Shown here one piece after another: positions 17,801-24,042 of a DNA stretch of 35,767 bases (positions are counted from its first letter, which is position 1; each line of letters starts with the position of its first letter). The translations under genes were made by a program, and so were the position numbers. The stretch is from Bryobacterales bacterium (GTDB taxonomy: Bacteria > Acidobacteriota > Terriglobia > Bryobacterales > Bryobacteraceae): assembly GCA_030693045.1 (NCBI GenBank), contig JAUYBU010000398.1:1-35767 (forward strand), given 5' to 3'. The notes under the pieces are model-generated. The model searched no databases. It worked only from the letters and a program-made list of their open reading frames with translations, and was not told the DNA's origin.

Positions 17801-18274
17801 GGCGCCGCCGAACTTCAGGTCGGGAATGGGACATGCCCCGAGCGGTCCTAACTTCGCGGTGAGCCGGAACGCCCCGGTTGCCGAACCCCAGGATGTTGCC
17901 GCGATAATGTAAGTCCCGGCCGAGAGGCTCACGGAGCTTCTGGCGAAGTTGATGTGCGCGTAGTCGGCCTGATACATGATCCGGTTGCCCCGCGAGCCGA
18001 GTACGAAGAATGCCGGCGAATAAGACGACGAATAGAGTTCGACCGAGAGAACGCCGGGTTGCGTCAGCGTGAAACGGTACTGGCGGATCAGGGTATCGGG
18101 ACTTTCCGAGACCATGTCGCCGGTGGTGAAGCAGCCAGGCCGGGATAACTCGCCCTCCACGGTCTGCCCGGTCGCGGTGGGCTGGATGTCCACGACCGGA
18201 CAGTTGGTTCCGGACTGCGCTCCGGCCACGGAGGTAAGCGCAAGAAGGAGAACGATGAGGCGGAGACGGGTCAT
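14858..18274 (-). CDS. Secreted nine-module PPC-like domain protein with paired cysteines
   Basis: An 1138-residue exported protein. A signal peptide (hydrophobic LRLIVLLLALTSVAGA, probable cleavage before Gln20) is followed by nine tandem modules of 119-128 residues starting at about residues 25, 148, 274, 397, 525, 647, 768, 887 and 1009. Each begins with C[PASTV]xx[DAET][LI] and has a second cysteine 19-22 residues later. It then continues with a Y[RK][IV]T..RG.L.[LV]E pattern and ends in G.Y.[IVL].A.S.......Y.L, resembling the bacterial pre-peptidase C-terminal (PPC) beta-sandwich fold. The mature chain has exactly 18 cysteines, all in these pairs, so nine disulfides are expected. No catalytic, anchoring or sorting domain is visible. 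A role in surface binding or matrix is a guess. No operon partner. Confidence 0.8.
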   Translation of the reverse strand: MTRLRLIVLLLALTSVAGAQSGTNCPVVDIQPTATGQTVEGELSRPGCFTTGDMVSESPDTLIRQYRFTLTQPGVLSVELYSSSYSPAFFVLGSRGNRIMYQADYAHINFARSSVSLSAGTYIIAATSWGSATGAFRLTAKLGPLGACPIPDLKFGGAVSGDFSKSACRVLDLQMFSTNAAGAERFRITVQERGTVTVNVTSALIDSGYVSARLYDSANREVAGVRQEFEGIKLTLTVSLAAGAYVLDLRAQSSFGTGAFTLTATFETSNQGQCSVRTLRFNVPPLDYVLNPTGCRYMDIVTGSTDRSVTDSFMVSPTTRGVMEFTLSSRSTWFVAYLELFDRQGRQLASKQHWGGQPAAKILASVEPGNYYIYIRAHGEYVGEYSLGATFEAPRDCTARALIPGQAASGELLATGCRVADRTIPSVDDSPQLNYTLKVERSGLLTLELKATFPLEAALRLLNPAGAVVSTGQAKGGANSARIEAGVSPGVYAIEVRGLGTTQSYARTGSYILTTAIQDLVPRSCPVRDLALNDTVSASLGAAGCRQLDVFPASSSTALLDSYRITLAEAGALTVEMVSADLDAFVSFYDKNLSLIGSDNNSGGGKSARLMISLNPGTYFIHASAADAKTGTYNLTVSFRPASAPACPAADLALVGSAAGTLSASDCRMVDLVRPSSDTAYVDRYRVTLPQRGVLSLDLASSDFTPRITVYDSRSSQLASASGSTRGSAKLNVSLNPGEYTVWASSAGAQTGTYTLKSLFRAMVGAGCPVVDIAPGATAQGSLSDMNCLMLDLVAPSSDASSVSLYRITAPRRSVLTLEMESPTLDPALGLNDAESRMIASNKTQRGSVARIVATVDPAPYIVYASSAGAGAFTFRSRIQDAPAPDCAARALGLGDTAAGTFDHGGCRGKDIVPNSTDHSYAAQYKVVVGERGTLGAEMSASAFTPQVALYRSNFSSVAFSAAAGVSGRSLLNATVSPGEYILVARSSGLTTGAFNLKTSFQTVAPLSCPVREIGLEETVEGTLASGDCALSDLLPGSASDAFVHRYQVAVTAAGTLRIELSSAEFVPVVSLRDAEGQPVAEAAIAGEDAIARLSVGVTPGSFVIFVTSARPASGRYTVKTAFQPAEGDPAAGTTRRR

Positions 18275-18335
18275 ATGCGCACGCTACGTTGGCATGAGTG
18301 TATCACAGCCGGTTTCGGCCCGCTACACCGCTGGC

Positions 18336-19766
18336 CTAACTGTCGCCGGCTTGGCGTTTGGCTTCGCGCGCCTGCTTCATGATGGGGCCGTAAACGTCCT
18401 TGTCGAAGGGCGGGCAGCCGGTGGGGAACTGGCCCAGCGGATGATTCTTCCCCCGCATCAAGTAAGTGCAGTAAGTGAGTGTCTTGCAGACCCGCAGTTC
18501 GTCGAGTTCGCCTTTCTCAAGCGCGTCGGCGGCATAGTCCGGGTAGGCCAGCACGCCGCGTCCCAGGCCCATGATGCGGATGTTGCCGTCGGCGACGTTG
18601 CGCGCGCCGGCGTTGATGGCATACTTCTGCAACCAGCTATAGCCGGTCCCGACCATGGGCAGATCGGGGAACGCGCGCTGCAACTCGCCCGCGATGCGGA
18701 AGTGCCGGTCCACGCCCAACAGCGGATGCTCGGGCGGTTCGTAGTTGCCCTCGTCGGGCTTTTCGAACGGCCGGCCGATGTGCGGGTTGTAGTAGGGCGA
18801 GCCGGCCGAGACGTTCAGCAATTGGATGCCCCACTGTTGGAACCACGCGACGGCTTGCTTAACCTCACTCAGGTCCTCGCGCAGTGGATCGTTCGGATCG
18901 ACGCCGAAGCCCCACGGGTAAGGTATTGGATGGCCCACCGGCCTGCCGATGCCGGTTTCCGGGTCGCGCTCGTACGGGATGGAGTCGAAGCAGCCCAGGC
19001 GCATGCACAAAATCAGCCGGCCGCCAAAGCTGGCGCGGATCTTGCCGAGCACGTTGCGCATGAACCGCGTGCGGTTGGCGAGCGAGTCCCCGTAGCGCCC
19101 CTCCCGCGTCTTGGCGCCCATCAACTCGCTCAGCAGATAGCCGTGCGTGACTTTGAGGTCGATGGCCCGGAAGCCGGCTTCCAACGCCAGGCCCGCGGCC
19201 TCGACGTATTGGTCCTCCAGCCGCTCGAGTTCGTCGTCGGTGATGACGGGGTAATCCGCCGGCGTCGCGGTCTTCCGGTCGATCAACGGGTTGTGATAGG
19301 CGATGATGCGGCGCGGATGGCTGTAGCGGCCGGAGTGCGTGAGTTGCAGCGGGATGAGCAGATCGTCGGCCCCGCCCCAACGCTCCAGATGTACGGCCAG
19401 CATCCGGTCGTGGAGCCGCGCGAAGTCGGAAACGGTGTCCCTGTTGATCCACACCTGGCGCGGGTTGACCCGGCCTTCCTGGCAGATGGCGGTGGCCTCG
19501 AACCAGATCAGCTTGACGCCGCCGGCGGCGAAGCGCTCGTAGCGCCGCCAGGTCAGCTCGTCCGGACGCCCGTCGAGCGTGGCGTCGCAGCCCTCCATCG
19601 GATGTGTGGCGAGCGAATTCCCGAGGGTGAAGGAGCGCAGAGCAACCTTGCGGGCCAGCGCCTGCTTCACTTCCTCCCGGCCGGGCTCGAGCCGTACGTG
19701 CGTCGCGCCGAGCCGCTCAGCGCTTTGCCGCAGATCCTCCAGCGTCTTGTACGTGAAGTTCCGCAT
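18336..19766 (-). CDS. NADH:flavin oxidoreductase / old yellow enzyme-like protein
   Basis: A 476-residue TIM-barrel flavoprotein. Recognisable OYE-family segments are LRSFTLGNSLATHPMEGCD (first strand/loop), RYERFAAGGVKLIWFEATAI, the DLKVTHGYLLSELMG loop, REGRYGDSLANRTRF and, near the C-terminus, NADGNIRIMGLGR-like phosphate-binding sequence (actual VADGNIRIMGLGR). It would use FMN to reduce an activated alkene or similar substrate. The canonical HGAH pair is replaced by VTHGY. The late cysteines (CKTLTYCTYL) do not make the usual four-cysteine cluster of 2,4-dienoyl-CoA reductases, and no NAD-binding domain follows. I choose the ATG at 19766 (preceded by GGGAAAAAGAAG) rather than 19796. It overlaps the MFS gene by 50 bp, implying a shared transcript and related substrate. 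Confidence 0.8.
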   Translation of the reverse strand: MRNFTYKTLEDLRQSAERLGATHVRLEPGREEVKQALARKVALRSFTLGNSLATHPMEGCDATLDGRPDELTWRRYERFAAGGVKLIWFEATAICQEGRVNPRQVWINRDTVSDFARLHDRMLAVHLERWGGADDLLIPLQLTHSGRYSHPRRIIAYHNPLIDRKTATPADYPVITDDELERLEDQYVEAAGLALEAGFRAIDLKVTHGYLLSELMGAKTREGRYGDSLANRTRFMRNVLGKIRASFGGRLILCMRLGCFDSIPYERDPETGIGRPVGHPIPYPWGFGVDPNDPLREDLSEVKQAVAWFQQWGIQLLNVSAGSPYYNPHIGRPFEKPDEGNYEPPEHPLLGVDRHFRIAGELQRAFPDLPMVGTGYSWLQKYAINAGARNVADGNIRIMGLGRGVLAYPDYAADALEKGELDELRVCKTLTYCTYLMRGKNHPLGQFPTGCPPFDKDVYGPIMKQAREAKRQAGDS

Positions 19767-21231
19767 CTTCTTTTTCCCGCTTCGGCAGCAGCGCAATCGA
19801 GACCGCGCTCAGCAACGCCACCACGAACACAACGCCCATGGCGATGGCGTAGCTGCCGAAGTTCTCCCGCAGCAGCGAAACGAAGTACGGGAACCAGGTC
19901 TGCGCGATGGTGTTCACCGGCAGGATGATGGCCATGCAGCGGGCCAGCGAGTTGACGCCGAACTGCTCGGCGGCCATCAGCGGGATCAGCATGTAGTCGG
20001 CGCCCATGGCGAAGCCGAACAGCAGGGCGAAGATCCATGGCGTGGCGGGCGGGGTGACCGTCATCAGCAACAGCGGAATGGTCAGCGCCGACAGGAAGTA
20101 GCTTATGGTCATGACCCACTTCTTGTTGAACTTGTCGGAGAAGGCGCCGATCAACAGCCGGCCGCCGATGCTGGACGCCAGAATGATCATCGACGCCGCG
20201 CGCCAGGTGGAGTTGAGCAGCTTCTGGAGCCAGGCCAGCAACTGCTCGAGCGCCTTGCGCACGCCGTCCTGTTCGGGCTCGGCCACGCCCTGCCGCTGCG
20301 CCAGGGAGCGGAACTCCTCGGGGTTCTTGGCGGCCTTGGCCAGCTCGGCCTGACGAATGCCGGTGGAGGCGATGTAAGGGCCGAGTTGCTTCAGGTCCTC
20401 GACGGTCTTGTCGGTGGCCGGGTCGGTAAGGCCGTCCCGCGCCGCGAAGGTCCGGGCCCGCTCGGGAGTTCTTACGTTGGCGTCGAGCTGGTCCTGGAAC
20501 ACGAACTTCATGTGGAAGTTCACCGCGCCGATGGAGCCGATGGAACAGGCGCTGCCCGCCACCAGCAGCCAGAAGGAGTAGCGATGCACCAGATACTTGT
20601 AGCTGTGCGAGGCGACCGAAATCTCGGCCGGCGGCGTTTCGGCGCCGTCGGGATATTGCCCCTTCTCGGCCGGTTTGTCGCGCAGCACCAGGATGGCCAG
20701 CGGCCAGGCCAGCAGCAGCAGCGCGCCCATCACCATCAGGGCCTGCCCAGGGGTCAGGTTCTCGGTCAGCGGCTTCACCATGAAGGAGCCCGTGAACCCG
20801 ATCAGGCCCACGCCTACGTACACCACGCCCATGGCCTTGCCGCGGTTCTTGCGAAACCACTGCGCGATGATGATCTGGTGCGGAATGGGCCCGGACAGGA
20901 TGTAGCCCACGGTGTAGACGAACCACAGCCCCCAGTAAACATAGATGCTGCCGTTCATGTTGCCGAAGCCCAGGAACGCCAGGCAGGTCAACCCCGTTCC
21001 GACCAGGATCAGCTTGCGCGGGCTGAAGCGGGGGATGATGATGGGCCCGATCCACAGTGTCAGGATCGCAGCCAGAGGGAAGCCGAAGGTGATCTGGGCC
21101 TTAGACCAGCCATAGGTCTTCTCAAAATAGTCGTAGAAAAACGAAATGTTGTAATACGGCAGGCCCACCGACAGCCCGAAGGTGATGAACGCGGCTGCCG
21201 TAACCCACCAGCCGTAGAAGGACTTTTTCAT
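19717..21231 (-). CDS. Major facilitator superfamily transporter, OFA-like, with a large inserted loop
   Basis: A 504-residue transporter with twelve predicted helices. The N-terminus KKSFYGWWVTAAAFITFG, the QWFRKNRGKAMGVVYVGVGL region (helix 4-5 loop) and GADYMLIPLMAAEQFG are typical of the oxalate/formate antiporter-type MFS family (monocarboxylate-like substrates). Unusually, about 95 residues (247-341) of charged, helix-prone sequence are inserted between helices 7 and 8, a loop normally of 10-20 residues and predicted periplasmic. The downstream OYE-like gene overlaps its 3' end, suggesting uptake of a compound that is then reduced. An AAAGGAG lies 11 bases before the ATG. Confidence 0.85.
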   Translation of the reverse strand: MKKSFYGWWVTAAAFITFGLSVGLPYYNISFFYDYFEKTYGWSKAQITFGFPLAAILTLWIGPIIIPRFSPRKLILVGTGLTCLAFLGFGNMNGSIYVYWGLWFVYTVGYILSGPIPHQIIIAQWFRKNRGKAMGVVYVGVGLIGFTGSFMVKPLTENLTPGQALMVMGALLLLAWPLAILVLRDKPAEKGQYPDGAETPPAEISVASHSYKYLVHRYSFWLLVAGSACSIGSIGAVNFHMKFVFQDQLDANVRTPERARTFAARDGLTDPATDKTVEDLKQLGPYIASTGIRQAELAKAAKNPEEFRSLAQRQGVAEPEQDGVRKALEQLLAWLQKLLNSTWRAASMIILASSIGGRLLIGAFSDKFNKKWVMTISYFLSALTIPLLLMTVTPPATPWIFALLFGFAMGADYMLIPLMAAEQFGVNSLARCMAIILPVNTIAQTWFPYFVSLLRENFGSYAIAMGVVFVVALLSAVSIALLPKREKEDAELHVQDAGGSAAKR

Positions 21232-21267
21232 TCCGTAGCGGTCTCCTTTGGGAGTGTTGACTCTTCC

Positions 21268-21276
21268 CTTATATCA
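21268..21276 (-). promoter_or_regulatory. Possible extended -10 promoter of the MFS-OYE operon
   Basis: On the minus strand the sequence reads TG-A-TATAAG (+ strand CTTATATCA), about 37 bases upstream of the MFS start codon. No good -35 box is present at the expected distance, which is acceptable for an extended -10 promoter. Tentative. Confidence 0.35.
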
Positions 21277-21328
21277 CAGCGCGCACACGGCCCTGGGTCC
21301 CCGGCTGCTAGAATGGAACGAGCAATCG

Positions 21329-22108
21329 ATGTCTTCGCCCACCGACCCCAGCCGCTTGTCCTTGCGGGAATTCGCCGAGAAGTTCGCGGACCAGATGGTT
21401 CCGCTGACCAATACGTTCTCCTACTTCTCGCTGGCCGTGCGGCTGAGCGAGGATGATACGCGGGAGTATCTTAACGAGCCGATCGCGGCGCTGCCTCCGG
21501 GAGTGGCGGCGGCCATGCCCAAGGTGTCGATTCTGCTGGCTCCGCACCTGGAGCGGTCTAACGGCAAGGAGAAGCAGGTTCAGGATTACCTGTCGGTGGA
21601 GAAACCCGCGGAGGGCCGCTCGCGGCTGTCGAGTTCGATGGAGCTGGCCGGGGGCGCGGCGCTGCTCGCCTTTGCCCTCAAAGACCAGGATGTGGCCGAC
21701 TACCACTACGCCTTCTATCGGGAGATCGCCGCGCTGCTGGCCGGCCGCTGGAATCAGGAACACCAGACCCAGTATTTCAGCCTGCTGCGCGAGGAACTGG
21801 GCGCCAACGTCCACGGCGAGGTGGATGAGGCGAGCTGGCATTTGAAGCAGGGGCTGCTGCGCCGCCAGACCAACCTGCGGCGCGAGACCAAGGCGTTCTG
21901 CGAGTACGCGCAGCAGTCGTTTGTCGACACCCTGACACTGTATCTGCACGGCATTTGCTGCGACATCGACGTCGACACCGGGCCGCGGCAGCTTCCCAGC
22001 CGCTTTCTGCGCCGGCGCCTGGTGCTGCTGGAATCGCTCTATCCGCCCCCCGAAGGATACGCGGTGTTTCCCGAAGAACTGGGCGCCGCGCCCGAACCGC
22101 GCCAGTAA
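21329..22108 (+). CDS. Conserved-looking protein of unknown function
   Basis: I do not recognise this 259-residue protein. It is soluble (no signal peptide or membrane helix), mostly helical by composition and charged. It has a Leu/Glu-rich middle (about 95-190) and a cysteine-containing segment LYLHGICCDIDVDTG near residue 210, followed by SRFLRRRLVLLESLYPPP. The ORF opens at 21248, but the ATG at 21329 (MSSPTDPSRLSLREFAEKF) is chosen because the upstream 27 residues cover intergenic-like DNA that includes the MFS promoter. An extended -10-like TGCTAGAAT lies at 21306-21314. Codon use is normal for the window, so it is likely a real gene. It is divergent from the MFS gene. Confidence 0.65.
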   Translation: MSSPTDPSRLSLREFAEKFADQMVPLTNTFSYFSLAVRLSEDDTREYLNEPIAALPPGVAAAMPKVSILLAPHLERSNGKEKQVQDYLSVEKPAEGRSRLSSSMELAGGAALLAFALKDQDVADYHYAFYREIAALLAGRWNQEHQTQYFSLLREELGANVHGEVDEASWHLKQGLLRRQTNLRRETKAFCEYAQQSFVDTLTLYLHGICCDIDVDTGPRQLPSRFLRRRLVLLESLYPPPEGYAVFPEELGAAPEPRQ

Positions 22109-22214
22109 CGGCTGGCCGGTCCCGGCTGTCGGATCTGTCGATCTTTCGGCGGGGGCGCCAATTTATCCGCATTTTCCGTGATATCCGGCCGATAAGTCCA
22201 TCATAGGAGCCACA

Positions 22215-23993
22215 ATGAAACGGTCGGTGAAGTTCTGCGCCGCTTGGGCGGCGTTCGGGTTGTGCACGGCGGGAATGGCGCAGACAGTGCCTGCGATCAC
22301 CGCGACTCCGGTGGCGCTGTCGTTCAGCTACCAGATCGGAGCGCTCACGCTGCCGGTGGCGCAGGCGCTGGCGATCAAGCGCAGCCCGGCCGGAACGGCG
22401 CTGGACTTCACGGTCTCGGTGCCGGGCACGGCGCCCTGGCTCATCGTGACCCCTTCCACGGGCAAGACCGGGACTTCGGTCAGCGTCCGGGTCAACCCGA
22501 CGTCGCTGCCGGTCGGGGCTTACGCGGCGGATGTGACGATAAGTTCCGGCACCTCGGATCCGGCGGTAATCCCGGTGTCGCTGGCCATCAAGAACCCGCC
22601 TCCCAAGATGACCCTGGCGCCGACCTCGCTCCCGTTCACCTACGTGACCGACCAAAGCCTGCCGGTGGACCCGCAGACCATGACCGTGGCGACCGACGGC
22701 GAGCCCCTGTCGTTCACGTCCGCCGTAAGCGGCGGCACATGGCTTGCCGCCACGCCGGCGCTGGGCATCGCCGTGGCGGGCAGTCCGGTAACGCTTACAG
22801 TTTCGGTGACCACCACCGGGCTGCTGCCGGGTTCCTATAGCGGAAAGATTACGCTGACTTCGGCCAACGCGTCCAATAAGTCGGCTTTTGTCACCGTGTT
22901 GCTGACCGTGGCGCCGGGGGAGGCCGTGGTCACTTCCATCTGGCCGAGCGCCGCGCCGATCGGTTCCAACGATCAGACCATCACGATTCGCGGCAACCAC
23001 CTCTTCAAGGCCAGCCTCGTGCAGGCCGGCACGACGACGCTGACCATCACCTGGATCTCGACGGATACGATGCTGGCGGTGATTCCCAAGGCGTCGTTGC
23101 TGTCGGCAACCGGGCTCGGCGTGAGCGTCACCAACACCGGGCAGTCGGCTTCCGTCCCGGACGTCAACAGCACCTTCACCGTGACGCCGCTAGGCCCTCT
23201 GATCCAGACCGTGGGCGCGAGCGTGGGCGTGGTCAACGCCGCCAGTTTCAAGATCGACAGTCCGAAGCCCCTGATCGCGCCCGGAGAGATCCTGTCCATT
23301 TTCGGCTCCGGGCTCGGCCCCACCGTGCTGGTATCCTCCGTTCCGACCAGCGGCGTCTTTCCAACCACGGTCGGAACGCCCGCCGCCAAAGTCGAGTTTG
23401 GAACGGCTTCCGGCTCTCCTCCCGTTTGCGGTACGTGGCTCGCGGCGCCGATTATTTTCGCGCAAGCCAACCAGATCAACGCCGTCGCTCCCTTTGCGCT
23501 GACATCGGCGGCGGGCCAGTGCCTGCGCGTCACCTACAACAGCATCGCGTCGGCGGCGGTGACGTTTAACGGCGTTACCGCCAACCCGGGACTGTTCACC
23601 GTCGATTCGTCCGGGCGCGGGCAAATCGCGGCCTTCAACTACGACGCCGTAAAGGGCTATTCGCTGAACTCGGCTGCTAATCCGGCGCCCAAGGATTCAA
23701 TTGTCGTGCTCTACGGCACCGGCGGCGGCGTCACCAGCCCGCTGCCGACGTCCGAAGGCCAGGTCATCCCCACCACCGGCACCGTGCCGACGGTCGTGGG
23801 AGTGCCTACCCTCACCATCGGCGGCGAGGCCGCCAGCGTGCTGTCGATTACGGCCGTCCCAGGCTCGATTGCGGGCCTGATGCAGTTGAACGTCACGGTG
23901 CCCTCGACGGTCAAGACGGCCAAGGACGCGGCCGTGGTGCTGTCGATCGGCGGACAATCTTCCAGCGCCTTCGGGACGCTGGCCGTGAAGTGA
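22215..23993 (+). CDS. Secreted BACON/IPT protein with Solibacter C-terminal domain
   Basis: A 592-residue exported protein. A signal peptide (FCAAWAAFGLCTAGMAQ) is followed by two BACON-like Ig modules (about 25-125 with APWLIVTPSTGKTG and 128-230 with GGTWLAATPALG), then an IPT/TIG domain (about 238-325, WPSAAPIGSNDQTITIRG). A C-terminal block of about 250 residues opens GVVNAASFKIDSPKPLIAPG and ends VVLSIGGQSSSAF, matching the TIGR03437 'Solibacter uncharacterized C-terminal domain'. These modules suggest binding to carbohydrate, mucin or another surface ligand; no enzymatic domain is visible. The start has a good Shine-Dalgarno (TAGGAG). It converges with the second receptor gene. Confidence 0.85.
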   Translation: MKRSVKFCAAWAAFGLCTAGMAQTVPAITATPVALSFSYQIGALTLPVAQALAIKRSPAGTALDFTVSVPGTAPWLIVTPSTGKTGTSVSVRVNPTSLPVGAYAADVTISSGTSDPAVIPVSLAIKNPPPKMTLAPTSLPFTYVTDQSLPVDPQTMTVATDGEPLSFTSAVSGGTWLAATPALGIAVAGSPVTLTVSVTTTGLLPGSYSGKITLTSANASNKSAFVTVLLTVAPGEAVVTSIWPSAAPIGSNDQTITIRGNHLFKASLVQAGTTTLTITWISTDTMLAVIPKASLLSATGLGVSVTNTGQSASVPDVNSTFTVTPLGPLIQTVGASVGVVNAASFKIDSPKPLIAPGEILSIFGSGLGPTVLVSSVPTSGVFPTTVGTPAAKVEFGTASGSPPVCGTWLAAPIIFAQANQINAVAPFALTSAAGQCLRVTYNSIASAAVTFNGVTANPGLFTVDSSGRGQIAAFNYDAVKGYSLNSAANPAPKDSIVVLYGTGGGVTSPLPTSEGQVIPTTGTVPTVVGVPTLTIGGEAASVLSITAVPGSIAGLMQLNVTVPSTVKTAKDAAVVLSIGGQSSSAFGTLAVK

Positions 23994-24013
23994 CAATGTG
24001 ATGTAAATGGGTT

Positions 24014-24031
24014 CACGGCCTGAAGGCCGTG
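24014..24031. terminator. Perfect hairpin between convergent genes
   Basis: CACGGCCT-GA-AGGCCGTG, an 8-bp perfect stem with a 2-base nominal loop, lies in the 49-bp gap between the BACON/IPT gene and the convergent receptor gene. It has no clear T tract. It probably acts as a bidirectional transcript end, or is one copy of a dispersed repeat. Confidence 0.5.
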
Positions 24032-24042
24032 GCACTCACTGG

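Noticed and set aside
18069-19928. 619-residue plus-strand ORF
   Set aside because: It is antisense to the PPC-module and OYE-like genes, has no domain character, and is a long shadow caused by high GC.
19579-21456. 625-residue plus-strand ORF opposite the MFS gene
   Set aside because: It is low-complexity, rich in Arg/Gln/His, and opposite a clear membrane transporter.
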